A stretch of DNA of 64,000 nucleotides from Burkholderiales bacterium (GTDB lineage Bacteria > Pseudomonadota > Gammaproteobacteria > Burkholderiales > Nitrosomonadaceae). Under the pieces are notes generated by a model. It was not told the origin of the DNA, made no database searches, and was given only the letters and a program-made list of their open reading frames with translations. The stretch is taken from the NCBI GenBank assembly GCA_024235795.1, contig JACKLR010000001.1, positions 744,001-808,000 on the forward strand, given 5' to 3'. Of the stretch, positions 38,213-47,725 are shown in pieces; position 1 is the stretch's first letter, and every line of letters begins with the position of its first letter. A program made the translations under genes and the position numbers.

Positions 38213-39094
38213 ATGAATGCCTGGCCCGAAATCTCGAAACAAATCTCCGCATCTACGCACCAGCCATTTGAGCTTACTAAAATCACCACAGTCAGCGGCG
38301 GGTGCATTAATCAAACATTTTGTGTTGCGGATGATCAACGTCGTTTTTTTGTCAAAACGAATCGGGCAGATGGCCTGCCCATGTTTTCTGCCGAAGCCGC
38401 TGGACTTGATGAAATCGGCCGGTCAAATACGTTGCGTGTCCCACAACCCGTATGCTGGGGACAAAATGAACATAATGCCTGGCTAGTTCTTGAGCATATC
38501 GACTTAAACCATCGCAGCAGCAATGCTGAAAGCTTGGGCAGAGGACTGGCGGCCATGCATGCCGTTAAAGCAGCACAATTTGGCTGGACACGTGACAATA
38601 CGATCGGCAGTACGCCACAGATCAATACGCTTTCTTCAGACTGGTTATCATTTTGGCGCACAAATCGACTGAAATACCAACTGGACTTAGCCAAGACAAA
38701 AGGACATCACGGAAAACTGCAGAATCTAGGCGAGCAGTTACTGGAAAACCTTGATCAATTTTTTACCAGCTATGTTCCGACACCTTCCCTGCTGCACGGT
38801 GATTTATGGCGTGGCAATTTTTCGTATGACCACACCGGCCAACCGGTTTTATTTGATCCGGCCGTGTATCATGGCGACCGCGAAACTGATCTTGCCATGA
38901 CTGAATTGTTTGGCGGTTTTCCTGAACGATTTTATTCTGCTTATCGACATGAATATCCGCTTGATTCCGGGTATAATACACGCAAAATATTTTATAACCT
39001 TTATCACATCCTGAATCATTTGAACCTTTTCGGTGGCGGGTATCGTCATCAGGCAGAGCAAATGATGATTTATTTACTTGCTGAAATTCGCTAA
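38213..39094 (+). CDS. Fructosamine kinase family protein
   Basis: 293 residues of the kinase family that phosphorylates protein-bound fructosamines or ribulosamines so that the glycation breaks down. Visible: VSGGCINQTFCV and FFVKTNR (nucleotide-binding loop and lysine), the catalytic loop SLLHGDLWRGNF and the metal-binding FDPAVYHGDRETDLAM. Full length. Twenty bases after argH; pyrG follows 92 bp later. Substrate (fructosamine versus ribulosamine) cannot be judged. Confidence 0.9.
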   Translation: MNAWPEISKQISASTHQPFELTKITTVSGGCINQTFCVADDQRRFFVKTNRADGLPMFSAEAAGLDEIGRSNTLRVPQPVCWGQNEHNAWLVLEHIDLNHRSSNAESLGRGLAAMHAVKAAQFGWTRDNTIGSTPQINTLSSDWLSFWRTNRLKYQLDLAKTKGHHGKLQNLGEQLLENLDQFFTSYVPTPSLLHGDLWRGNFSYDHTGQPVLFDPAVYHGDRETDLAMTELFGGFPERFYSAYRHEYPLDSGYNTRKIFYNLYHILNHLNLFGGGYRHQAEQMMIYLLAEIR

Positions 39095-39186
39095 CTAACC
39101 AATGATGCTATAACATTGTCTGTAAGAATGTCCAATAGATACGATCGCGCCAAGTATTCACAGTTTCTTAATTACCTTTGCGTCCA

Positions 39187-40872
39187 ATGACCAAATACGT
39201 TTTTGTCACAGGTGGAGTCGTATCGTCACTTGGAAAAGGTATAGCAGCAGCATCACTTGCAGCATTACTGGAAACGCGTGGTATCAAGGTTACGATGCTC
39301 AAACTGGATCCTTATATCAATGTTGATCCAGGCACCATGAGTCCTTTTCAACATGGCGAAGTATTTGTTACTGAAGATGGCGCGGAAACTGATCTTGATC
39401 TGGGACACTACGAGCGTTTTATCAGCACCAAAATGACCCGTCATAACAATTTCACTACGGGCCAGATCTATGAAAGTGTAATACGCAAGGAAAGACGCGG
39501 CGATTACCTTGGCGGAACGGTCCAGGTCATTCCCCACATTACGGATGAAATTAAACGGTTTATTCAGGCCGGCATCGGTGATGCAGAAGTCGCCATCATT
39601 GAAATTGGCGGTACCGTTGGTGATATCGAATCACTTCCGTTTCTCGAAGCCATTCGACAAATGGCAATACAGCTACCCAGTGATGACACCTGTTTTATTC
39701 ACCTGACTTTACTCCCCTATATTGGTTCAGCAGGTGAATTAAAAACCAAGCCGACACAGCATTCGGTAAAAGAATTAAGGGAAATCGGTATCCAGCCGGA
39801 TGTTTTGCTTTGCCGCAGCGATCGTGAAGTACCCAAGGAAGAGCGTCGCAAGATTGCATTGTTCACCAATGTCAAAGAACAGGCTGTCATTTCTGCAATC
39901 GATGTCGACAGCATTTATAAAATTCCTGCACTTTTGCATGAACAGATGCTTGATGAAATTATCTGCCATAAACTTGACATACTGGCAAAACCTGCTGATC
40001 TGAGTATCTGGAAAAAACTGGTTTACGCACTTGAGCACCCCACTCACACAATAACGATTGCACTCGTCGGAAAATATGTCGATCTGACCGAATCATACAA
40101 ATCATTATCGGAAGCACTGATCCATGCTGGCATCCATACCTGCAGCAAAATTGACATCACTTATGTCGATTCAGAGCAAATCGAAAAGGAAGGAACGGGA
40201 TGCCTTAAAGGCATGCATGCCATACTGGTTCCGGGTGGTTTTGGCAAACGTGGGGTAGAAGGCAAAATTGCGGCCATTCATTACGCACGTACGAATCGAA
40301 TTCCTTACCTTGGCATTTGTCTGGGGATGCAGTTGGCTGTAGTCGAATACGCACGCAACAAAAGTGACATGTCGGGTGCACATAGCACAGAGTTTAATCC
40401 TGATACGCCATACCCTGTCATTGGTCTCATTACCGAATGGTACAACCGGGACGGGCGCATTCAAACACGCGATGAAAATTCAGATTTTGGCGGCAGCATG
40501 CGGCTGGGAGGACAGGAATGTATACTGAAAAAAGACTCGCTCGCCTGGAAAACATACGGCGCTGATAAAATTATTGAGCGCCACCGTCACCGATATGAAG
40601 TCAACAGCGACTATCTGCCTGAGCTGGAACAGGCCGGGTTATGCGTCAGCGGCTTATCACAGGAAGAAAATTTATGCGAAATTATTGAACTGGCCGAAAC
40701 CGAACATCCTTGGTTTCTGGGCTGCCAGTTTCATCCCGAATTTACTTCCACACCTAAAACAGGCCACCCTTTATTCAAGTCTTTCATTAATGCTGCGATT
40801 GAATATTCCATCGATTTGCCTTCAACAACTGGAGGAACGCAAATAAAACACGTTGCGTCAACGAAAACATGA
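39187..40872 (+). CDS. pyrG: CTP synthase
   Basis: Makes CTP from UTP with glutamine as nitrogen donor. 561 residues from the ATG at 39187; the frame extends 3 codons to a TTG, but MTKYVFVTGGVVSSLGKGI is the conserved N-terminus. The synthetase half shows the P-loop GGVVSSLGKG and DPYINVDPGTMSP; the glutamine amidotransferase half shows the nucleophile in GICLGMQLAV and the His-Glu pair in FHPEFTSTP. eno follows 150 bp later, the order common in proteobacteria. Confidence 0.97.
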   Translation: MTKYVFVTGGVVSSLGKGIAAASLAALLETRGIKVTMLKLDPYINVDPGTMSPFQHGEVFVTEDGAETDLDLGHYERFISTKMTRHNNFTTGQIYESVIRKERRGDYLGGTVQVIPHITDEIKRFIQAGIGDAEVAIIEIGGTVGDIESLPFLEAIRQMAIQLPSDDTCFIHLTLLPYIGSAGELKTKPTQHSVKELREIGIQPDVLLCRSDREVPKEERRKIALFTNVKEQAVISAIDVDSIYKIPALLHEQMLDEIICHKLDILAKPADLSIWKKLVYALEHPTHTITIALVGKYVDLTESYKSLSEALIHAGIHTCSKIDITYVDSEQIEKEGTGCLKGMHAILVPGGFGKRGVEGKIAAIHYARTNRIPYLGICLGMQLAVVEYARNKSDMSGAHSTEFNPDTPYPVIGLITEWYNRDGRIQTRDENSDFGGSMRLGGQECILKKDSLAWKTYGADKIIERHRHRYEVNSDYLPELEQAGLCVSGLSQEENLCEIIELAETEHPWFLGCQFHPEFTSTPKTGHPLFKSFINAAIEYSIDLPSTTGGTQIKHVASTKT

Positions 40873-40880
40873 CAATACAT

Positions 40881-40908
40881 CTGTCTGTATGACAAATACA
40901 ACAGACAG
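40881..40908. terminator. Inverted repeat between pyrG and eno
   Basis: CTGTCTGT (40881-40888) and ACAGACAG (40901-40908) form a perfect 8-bp stem with a 12-base loop just after the pyrG stop. No T-run follows, so it may be a weak terminator or an operator-like site; I cannot decide. Confidence 0.35.
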
Positions 40909-41021
40909 CAATCCTAAACCGTAATAATGTAGAAAAACTTCATCACGTAGCCACGCGAAGTTATATTATAGTATTAAAATCAAAAACAAAGCCAACCAGA
41001 CAACACAGGGAAAACGTAAGC

Positions 41022-42305
41022 ATGAGTGCAATTGTAGAAGTCATCGCGCGCGAGATTTTAGATTCTCGCGGTAATCCAACCATCGAAGCAGATGTTCTGC
41101 TGGAATCAGGCGTGCTAGGACGCGCCTCTGTTCCTTCAGGCGCATCGGTTGGCACCCGGGAGGCTGTCGAGCTCAGGGACGGTGATACACAACGTTACCT
41201 GGGAAAAGGCGTACTTAAAGCAGTTGAAAATGTCAACACCGAAGTTTCGGAAACACTGATCGGACTCGACGCGGTCGATCAAAGCTTTATCGACCAAGCC
41301 TTGATCGATCTGGACGGAACAGAGAATAAATCGCGCATTGGCGCAAATGCATTACTTGCCGTTTCGCTGGCAGTCGCGAAAGCCGCCGCCGATGAGTCAG
41401 GCTTGCCCTTATACCGTTATCTGGGTGGAGCGGGCATGATGTCGATGCCAGTACCCTTGATGAATTTAGTCAATGGGGGCGCGCATGCCAATAATAATAT
41501 TGATATGCAGGAATTCATGATAGTCCCATTTGGCATAGAGAATTTCCGTGATGCCATCCGTTGTGGCGCAGAAGTTTTTCACGCGCTGAAAAAACTATTA
41601 AGTGAAAAAAACATGTCCACCACAGTCGGTGACGAGGGTGGTTTTGCTCCCAATGTCGGCAGTAATGAAGAAGGATTGCAGCTCATTGTCCAGGCAATCG
41701 ACCTGGCAGGATACCAACCCGGCACGGACGTTGCCATCGGTCTTGACTGCGCAAGTTCGGAATACTTTTCAGACGGCAAATATCATCTTGCATCCGATGG
41801 TCTGAACCTGACGTCAGCACAATTTGTGGATTACCTTGCTTCATGGGTGGACAAATACCCCATCATCAGCATTGAAGACGGCATGAGCGAGCATGACTGG
41901 GATGGTTGGGAACTGCTTACCAGTAGACTTGGCAAAGCTGTTCAGCTTGTGGGCGATGATATCTTTGTAACCAATACCAAAATCCTGCAAGAAGGCATTT
42001 CACGCAATATCGCCAACTCTATTCTAATCAAAGTTAATCAAATCGGCACGCTGACCGAAACACTCTCAGCAATTGAAATGGCCAAATGTGCGGGCTACAC
42101 GGCAATCGTTTCGCATCGTTCCGGTGAAACGGAAGACACGACCATAGCCGATATTGCAGTGGCAACCAATGCACTGCAAATCAAAACAGGTTCGCTCTCA
42201 CGCTCAGACAGGCTGGCCAAATACAATCAGCTTTTGCGCATTGAGGAAGACCTGGGAGACACTGTAAAGTATGCTGGGCGTAAAGCATTTTATCAATTAA
42301 GATAA
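41022..42305 (+). CDS. eno: Enolase
   Basis: Glycolytic enzyme, 2-phosphoglycerate to PEP. 427 residues. Visible: the N-terminal AREILDSRGNPTIEADVLLE, SVPSGASVGTREAVELRD, GDEGGFAPNV with the catalytic glutamate, VGDDIFVTN with a metal ligand, ILIKVNQIGTLTE with the catalytic lysine, and the signature SHRSGETEDTTIAD. Followed 10 bp later by ftsB, the usual eno-ftsB pairing. Confidence 0.98.
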   Translation: MSAIVEVIAREILDSRGNPTIEADVLLESGVLGRASVPSGASVGTREAVELRDGDTQRYLGKGVLKAVENVNTEVSETLIGLDAVDQSFIDQALIDLDGTENKSRIGANALLAVSLAVAKAAADESGLPLYRYLGGAGMMSMPVPLMNLVNGGAHANNNIDMQEFMIVPFGIENFRDAIRCGAEVFHALKKLLSEKNMSTTVGDEGGFAPNVGSNEEGLQLIVQAIDLAGYQPGTDVAIGLDCASSEYFSDGKYHLASDGLNLTSAQFVDYLASWVDKYPIISIEDGMSEHDWDGWELLTSRLGKAVQLVGDDIFVTNTKILQEGISRNIANSILIKVNQIGTLTETLSAIEMAKCAGYTAIVSHRSGETEDTTIADIAVATNALQIKTGSLSRSDRLAKYNQLLRIEEDLGDTVKYAGRKAFYQLR

Positions 42306-42315
42306 TCCGGAAACC

Positions 42316-42642
42316 ATGAAATATTTGACGGCCACGCTTATATCCTTAATTATTATTCTTCAATATCCGTTGTGGTTTGGAAAAGGTGGCTGGCTCAAAG
42401 TGCAGCAACTCGAACAGGATGTTGCTGCAACACACGAAATGAATCTTGAACTGCAAAACCGCAACATGATTTTTTTTGCTGAAATTAATGACTTGAAACA
42501 AGGCACTGACGCAATTGAAGAACGCGCCCGCAGTGATCTCGGTATGGTCAAAAAGAATGAAATTTTATTTCAGGTTATAGAAAGCAGTCCCGCTAACACC
42601 GTACCACCCGCTAATTTTGCGCGCGCCAATCCAGCGCAATAA
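42316..42642 (+). CDS. ftsB: Cell division protein FtsB
   Basis: 108-residue bitopic protein of the FtsQLB complex: short cytoplasmic N-terminus, one transmembrane helix (about 4-21, LTATLISLIIILQYPLWFG), a coiled coil (28-60, VQQLEQDVAATHEMNLELQN) and the EERARSDLGMVKKNEILFQV block, diagnostic of the septum-formation-initiator family. The position directly after eno supports the name. Confidence 0.93.
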   Translation: MKYLTATLISLIIILQYPLWFGKGGWLKVQQLEQDVAATHEMNLELQNRNMIFFAEINDLKQGTDAIEERARSDLGMVKKNEILFQVIESSPANTVPPANFARANPAQ

Positions 42643-42794
42643 TTCAATCTGATTTTTCGAATGCAGCCGATTCAGCCACCTGTTGTGCGATAGCACAGAG
42701 GGTGTCGTTTTCACTTGAAAAATAACAAATAGACCGTATATCTTACATCGCTATCACAAGTTTATGATTTGATTTTTCAACGGAGCAAAATTGA

Positions 42795-43682
42795 ATGAAA
42801 AGAATAATGCTTTTTCTGGCGACAAACCTGGCAATTATTGTAGTTCTGAGCGTCACGCTGCGTCTGCTGGGTTTTGAAAGAATTCTGGATGAACAGGGAA
42901 CCGGACTGGACATTAATTCTCTGCTGTTATTTGCCGCTGTTTTTGGTTTTGGCGGCTCTTTCATGTCGCTTGCCATGTCCAAATGGACGGCCAAACGATT
43001 CACCGGTGCTCAAGTTATTGAAATGCCGCGCAACGCCCAGGAACACTGGCTGGTCACTACTGTGCAGCGGCAAGCAAAAGCTGCCGGAATCGGCATGCCG
43101 GAAGTTGCCATTTATCATGCACCCGATGTCAACGCCTTTGCCACCGGCATGTCTAAAAATGATGCGCTTGTGGCAGTCAGCACCGGCCTACTCAACACTA
43201 TGAGCCAAGATGAGGCTGAAGCAGTGCTGGCCCACGAAGTCAGTCATATCGCCAACGGCGACATGGTGACACTTGCCTTAATCCAAGGTGTCGTCAACAC
43301 ATTTGTCATTTTCTTGTCTCGCGTCATCGGACATACTGTTGATCGCGTGATTTTCAAAACCGAGCATGGACATGGACCGGCGTTCTGGATCACTGCAATA
43401 ATTGCAGAAATAATCCTCGGCGTTCTGGCAAGCATTATTGTGATGTGGTTTAGCCGTCAGCGTGAATTTCGTGCGGATGCCGGTGGCGCCAGCCTCGCTG
43501 GTCGTGACAAAATGATTGCCGCATTACAACGTCTGCAATTAACCATTAAACGGCCACATCTGCCGGATCAATTGGCTGCATTCGGAATTTCAGGTGGAAT
43601 CGGTTCTGGACTCAAAAGCCTGTTTATGTCCCATCCGCCATTAGAAGAGAGAATCGCGGCACTAAAGGAGGCACGCTATTAA
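42795..43682 (+). CDS. htpX: Membrane zinc protease HtpX
   Basis: Inner-membrane metalloprotease for quality control of membrane proteins. 295 residues; two N-terminal helices (about 4-23 and 36-60) and two more around 158-215. The zinc site HEVSH is at 147-151 with the third ligand glutamate in SRQREFRADAGGA. The final SHPPLEERIAALKEARY block is typical. It ends in a strong hairpin terminator. Confidence 0.96.
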   Translation: MKRIMLFLATNLAIIVVLSVTLRLLGFERILDEQGTGLDINSLLLFAAVFGFGGSFMSLAMSKWTAKRFTGAQVIEMPRNAQEHWLVTTVQRQAKAAGIGMPEVAIYHAPDVNAFATGMSKNDALVAVSTGLLNTMSQDEAEAVLAHEVSHIANGDMVTLALIQGVVNTFVIFLSRVIGHTVDRVIFKTEHGHGPAFWITAIIAEIILGVLASIIVMWFSRQREFRADAGGASLAGRDKMIAALQRLQLTIKRPHLPDQLAAFGISGGIGSGLKSLFMSHPPLEERIAALKEARY

Positions 43683-43735
43683 ATCCTAAGTCCGGCGGAC
43701 TTGATTTAATCGAGGAAGCCTGTATTCGAATAACT

Positions 43736-43775
43736 AAAAGCGCCGTACCACTCAGATTGTGATACGGCGCTTTTT
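43736..43775 (+). terminator. Rho-independent terminator of htpX
   Basis: A 12-bp stem (43736-43747 with 43763-43774), extendable by CAC/GTG inside the loop, followed by a T-run on the plus strand; the A-run on the other side makes it usable for the convergent minus-strand gene too. Confidence 0.88.
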
Positions 43776-43791
43776 ATCCGGGCACCGGAAA

Positions 43792-44166
43792 CTAATAAGA
43801 AGATTCTACTGAAAAGTCCTGCCAGATAAAAGGCGGTTGAATAGAGGGTGGCGTTGGAATAAGAAAAGTCGCAACATCAAATACACCGATCACTGTACGC
43901 CCCACCGTATGCATTACGCCGGATACCAAACCAATCGTCATACCGTGTATTATGGTTTCCTGCTGTGTTGTCAGAATAATGTTCTTTGGCAGTTCCAAAA
44001 ACCCCGTTGCCGCATTTGCAATACCCGTAACAAATTTCTCACTGGACATGGCGATATAACCATGTCCAAAACCATGGCCATATCCATATCTTTCCGATGC
44101 GATTGCATGAGAAGATGAAAAGAAAAGCAATAAAAGTATCCCAGTCAATTTAATTTTTTTTCCCAT
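43792..44166 (-). CDS. Exosortase-associated protein, TIGR04073-like
   Basis: 124 residues from the ATG at 44166, chosen because AAGGAG lies 7 bases upstream and it gives a clean signal peptide (LTGILLLLFFSSSHAIA). A Gly/His/Tyr-rich stretch (YGYGHGFGHGY) follows, then EKFVTGIANAATGFLELPKN and VMHTVGRTVIGVFDVATFLI, the core blocks of TIGR04073, a family that co-occurs with exosortase systems. No exosortase or PEP-CTERM gene is in this window. The function of the family is unknown. Confidence 0.75.
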   Translation of the reverse strand: MGKKIKLTGILLLLFFSSSHAIASERYGYGHGFGHGYIAMSSEKFVTGIANAATGFLELPKNIILTTQQETIIHGMTIGLVSGVMHTVGRTVIGVFDVATFLIPTPPSIQPPFIWQDFSVESSY

Positions 44167-44471
44167 TAACAACTCCTTATTACCATCATAAAAATATAAT
44201 CCCGACTTACCATATAAAAGAAGTGGAACTTCCTTAGGCAGTGTACTCGTACGAACGCTACCTGACAATTTCAAGAAACGGCAGATTTCCCCTTTAATCA
44301 CAGCTATTAAACAACTTCAACCTTAAACAGCAAACAGTCTCAACAATTTCACAGAAAATCAAAAAGCTTAAACTCCAATAAATACCCTTCAAATACCTTC
44401 TAATTCATCATAAAAATCTTTTTTCCTCAGTTATAGTTACAGATATCACAGAAAATAAGCGATTCCAGATC

Positions 44472-45599
44472 ATGTTTCATCACAAAGACCCGCTTGATGC
44501 ATTAAATACACATCTACCCCTAAAAGATAAACTTGTGAATGCTCATCATGTTATCCGCGAGAAATTCAATTTTATCGCGCGCATAGCAATCACCTTGTAT
44601 GATCCCGTAACTCGCTTATTAAAAACATATATTGACAGCAGCGGGGAAGATAAACCACTCAAACATTATGAAGCGTCACTTGAAGATGCGAAATCACTTC
44701 ACGAAATCCTGAAAAGAGGAAAACCACGCGTTGTCAACAATCTGGTCACTTTCGAGCAGGGCAAACAGGAGCATACTCAACGTATAGGGCGCCAGGGATA
44801 TACCTCCAGTTACACGATGCCCATGTTTCACAGCGGCAAATTTGTTGGATTTCTGTTTTTCAATTCCTATGAAACCAATGTATTTAATGAGAAAACTCTC
44901 AAAGAGCTCGATATATTCGGACACCTGGTTTCGCTGATGGTCATTAACGAGCTAACCACCCACAAAGTGATGAGCGCAGCACTCAAGACCACCAGTGAAA
45001 TTACCCATTTTCGCGACCCGGAAACAGGCAGTCATCTGGATCGTATGTCTCGATACAGCCGCATTATCGCCCAAAAGCTCGCTGAAAAATATGATCTTGA
45101 CGACGAGTATATCGAACATGTCTTTATGTTCTCGCCCTTGCATGATATCGGCAAAATTGCTATTCCCGACACCATACTGCTCAAACCCGGTCCATTAAGC
45201 GATAACGAAAGAGAAATCATGAATAAACACACCTGTATCGGCAGAGAAATGATCGATAGTATCGTATCAAATTTTGGCTTGGGCAATATGTCACAAATTG
45301 ATGTGCTTAGAAACATCGCCGAGTTTCACCATGAAGCCATCAACGGCAGCGGCTATCCATGCGGTAAAAAAGGAAGTGATATTCCGCTTGAAGCGCGTAT
45401 CGTTGCCGTTGCGGATATATTTGATGCACTGACATCCGCCCGCCCCTATAAATCAGCCTGGACTAATGACAAAGCGTTTGCGCTGCTCCTGGAACTGGCC
45501 GGAGAAAAGCTTGATATTGATTGTGTTAACGCGTTGATAGAAAAACGTACAGATGTTGAGCAGATCCAGAAACAGTTTCAGGAAGATTTTTACGGTTGA
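44472..45599 (+). CDS. GAF-HD-GYP domain protein, probable c-di-GMP phosphodiesterase
   Basis: 375 residues. The first 160 look like a GAF-type sensor domain (FNFIARIAITLYDPVTRLLK, SYTMPMFHSGKFVGFLFFNS). The rest is an HD-GYP domain with the metal motif SPLHDIGKIAIPD, the LKPGPLSDNEREIMNKH block and HHEAINGSGYPCGKKG (HHE and GSGYP), then DIFDALTSARPYK. The key HD and GYP residues are all present, so hydrolysis of cyclic di-GMP is likely, in contrast to the degenerate EAL protein at 8799-10322. Single gene. Confidence 0.88.
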   Translation: MFHHKDPLDALNTHLPLKDKLVNAHHVIREKFNFIARIAITLYDPVTRLLKTYIDSSGEDKPLKHYEASLEDAKSLHEILKRGKPRVVNNLVTFEQGKQEHTQRIGRQGYTSSYTMPMFHSGKFVGFLFFNSYETNVFNEKTLKELDIFGHLVSLMVINELTTHKVMSAALKTTSEITHFRDPETGSHLDRMSRYSRIIAQKLAEKYDLDDEYIEHVFMFSPLHDIGKIAIPDTILLKPGPLSDNEREIMNKHTCIGREMIDSIVSNFGLGNMSQIDVLRNIAEFHHEAINGSGYPCGKKGSDIPLEARIVAVADIFDALTSARPYKSAWTNDKAFALLLELAGEKLDIDCVNALIEKRTDVEQIQKQFQEDFYG

Positions 45600-45806
45600 T
45601 ATCATTCTACAATTATTTCTTGTCTTACCTGTTTTAACATGCAGTTAACAACAACTCAGGTAATCGATTGTTTCTCAGATAGAAAATAGAAATAACAATA
45701 ACAGCGTAACAATCAAGAAGTGTAGTCTTTTCCCGTAAACCGAGTTTGTGACGAAACATCCCGGACCACTGCACACATCATTACTGAGTTGATCGCGAAC
45801 ACAAAT

Positions 45807-45953
45807 CTATATCAGTACAAAAAACACCGTCCAAATCGGCGCTATTGCCAGCATATCAAAAAGATGGTTTTCTTCATGCGGTCTAATAATCGTTTCATGA
45901 TTTAAGGGGTCATGAACGGACTTTATTGTTTCTGCGTGTACTTTGTTTCCCAT
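45807..45953 (-). CDS. Small hypothetical protein, 48 residues
   Basis: Starts at the ATG at 45953, which has GGAG 9 bases upstream; the frame is open a further 13 codons. The protein is His-rich (HAETIKSVHDPLNHETIIRP, PHEENH) and ends in a short hydrophobic segment (LAIAPIWTVFFVLI). No family recognised. It could be a small membrane-associated protein. Moderately confident that it is real because of the ribosome-binding site and composition. Confidence 0.45.
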   Translation of the reverse strand: MGNKVHAETIKSVHDPLNHETIIRPHEENHLFDMLAIAPIWTVFFVLI

Positions 45954-46119
45954 AATAAAGACTCCGATGTTTCGAATATTGTTGTAATACATCTACAAAT
46001 GAAGTGTTACGCCTGACAAAATATAGCTAACACTGCATCAAATTATATTTGATGCCAGAACAGAGTCTTTTATAAAAAAACACACCAGAAAACCCGCTAT
46101 TTTTCGGCTTTCACTGAAA

Positions 46120-47058
46120 TTAAACAGATACACGAATATACCGGGCATTAATTTTCATCGCGACCGAGCCAATTACAATAAAAATAATTCCACAGAGTAT
46201 CAATACGACTGGCCAGCCCAACGTATTGCTGAAATGTTCATAGGTAAAGTAACTGATATAACCGAGCATAGAAAATGTGCCCACAAGAAGCAATGTACGA
46301 CTGCGTGTAGCGGTACTGATATAGATAATCAAGGCTGTCAGGCCGATGTAGAGCACTTCAAAAGGCTGGCCTTCCAGCATATCAAACGCCGAGTACAGTA
46401 ATGTGACCGAACCAACAAAATACCAGAATGCAGCTATGGCGTTATGCCGGGAGTGACTGAGCGCCCATGAAATAAACATCAGTGAAACACCAATTGTCAG
46501 CCAGCTTAAATTTCCGGTCATTTCCAGAAGCTCAAATGCTGTTACAAAAAAGCTGCAACCGAAGAAAATACTGGTAAAAGCAAGTGTTGTGCGTTGTTTC
46601 TGCCAAAAAACAGCGCCCTGTTGGATAAACATCAGCGTTGACATAAACAAGACACCATGCAGCGGATCGCCACCGCGCGAATATTCATCCAGCATGACAA
46701 AAACTCCCGCGGGTTGAAACAATGCGGCAATCAACAATAACGGTGTCGCCACACGGTCGTATCGCGGATGACCCATCATCAAAAGTGCAATAATAAAAAT
46801 GGCGAAACCCAGTCCCAGCGTCACCAGAACGCGCACTGCCGAACCAAAGTAATCCCACTGCATGCCAATATAAATACAGATACCAGAAAAAACCAGAATA
46901 CTGCCAATATAGCCAAATATTCTTGAAAGCGTGCCACTGCTCTTTTGCTGTGAGATTTGCTGCTGATCGGTTAATGCAGCGGTAACTTCCTCGAATGTGA
47001 GCTTATGATTTTGAACAATAGCTACAATCTCTTGCAAAGCTTCCTGTTTACTGTTCAT
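46120..47058 (-). CDS. DUF2157-like multi-pass membrane protein
   Basis: 312 residues: a soluble N-terminal helix pair (1-45, EALQEIVAIVQNHKLTFEEV) and about nine or ten transmembrane helices. The N-terminal helical module followed by many short helices is the pattern of the DUF2157 family, whose function is unknown. It is the last gene of a run of four minus-strand envelope genes; 22 bp separate it from the gene before it. Family name by pattern only. Confidence 0.6.
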   Translation of the reverse strand: MNSKQEALQEIVAIVQNHKLTFEEVTAALTDQQQISQQKSSGTLSRIFGYIGSILVFSGICIYIGMQWDYFGSAVRVLVTLGLGFAIFIIALLMMGHPRYDRVATPLLLIAALFQPAGVFVMLDEYSRGGDPLHGVLFMSTLMFIQQGAVFWQKQRTTLAFTSIFFGCSFFVTAFELLEMTGNLSWLTIGVSLMFISWALSHSRHNAIAAFWYFVGSVTLLYSAFDMLEGQPFEVLYIGLTALIIYISTATRSRTLLLVGTFSMLGYISYFTYEHFSNTLGWPVVLILCGIIFIVIGSVAMKINARYIRVSV

Positions 47059-47080
47059 ATCGTATACCTATACCCGGATA

Positions 47081-47680
47081 TTAATCTGAATGAACTATCC
47101 AGCCGATGAAATTGATTCCACTGTAGGAGTAACCGGCATCGTATTCTGGAATGACAAGACTCCCGCCGCCCGGTTTTTTCACGCGGTGAACATAGCGACC
47201 GGAACGGCCACCGAAAACCTCACCGAATAATCCACGGGAACGATAACTGCCTGATTCGAATTCATAGCCATCGGGCGCTTTACTGTTGGTGTCAATTGTA
47301 TAGCCGCTCATTGCTTTAACCGGAATTTCATGCTGGTCATCAATGGACTGGTCTGGAGGTGGCAGATAACTGATTTTCCGCACACTTCCTTTTTGACCAT
47401 TATAAATAAACAGATCTCTGAAATTGGCCCCGCCGTTTTCCTGTCTAGGGGTCAGGCGCATATATAATTTCCGATCCCGCACAGTGAAATCGACATGAAA
47501 CTGCGAATGACTGTCATAGCGTACAACGCTAAACACCAATTCATACTGAGGTGGATCATCACTGATTTGAGGCAAATGATTGGCAAGCAAAAAACCAAGC
47601 ACCATCAGTACCGGCAAACTTAGGCCAATGATCAAGGCAAAATTTTGCCTGAAAAAGCTTTTCAACGGCATGCGGCACAC
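47081..47680 (-). CDS. Hypothetical membrane-anchored protein
   Basis: 199 residues with one N-terminal helix (about 13-33, FALIIGLSLPVLMVLGFLLA) and a predicted periplasmic domain with beta-rich sequence (YELVFSVVRYDSHSQFHVDF). The frame may start at the second Met (residue 4). It is close to the DUF2157-like gene (22 bp) and 45 bp after the DUF4105 gene, so the three probably form an operon. Family not recognised. Confidence 0.6.
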   Translation of the reverse strand: MCRMPLKSFFRQNFALIIGLSLPVLMVLGFLLANHLPQISDDPPQYELVFSVVRYDSHSQFHVDFTVRDRKLYMRLTPRQENGGANFRDLFIYNGQKGSVRKISYLPPPDQSIDDQHEIPVKAMSGYTIDTNSKAPDGYEFESGSYRSRGLFGEVFGGRSGRYVHRVKKPGGGSLVIPEYDAGYSYSGINFIGWIVHSD

Positions 47681-47725
47681 CCTCCTTGTTCAAGCTGACT
47701 AGCACTCTATCCATATGATAGCGTG

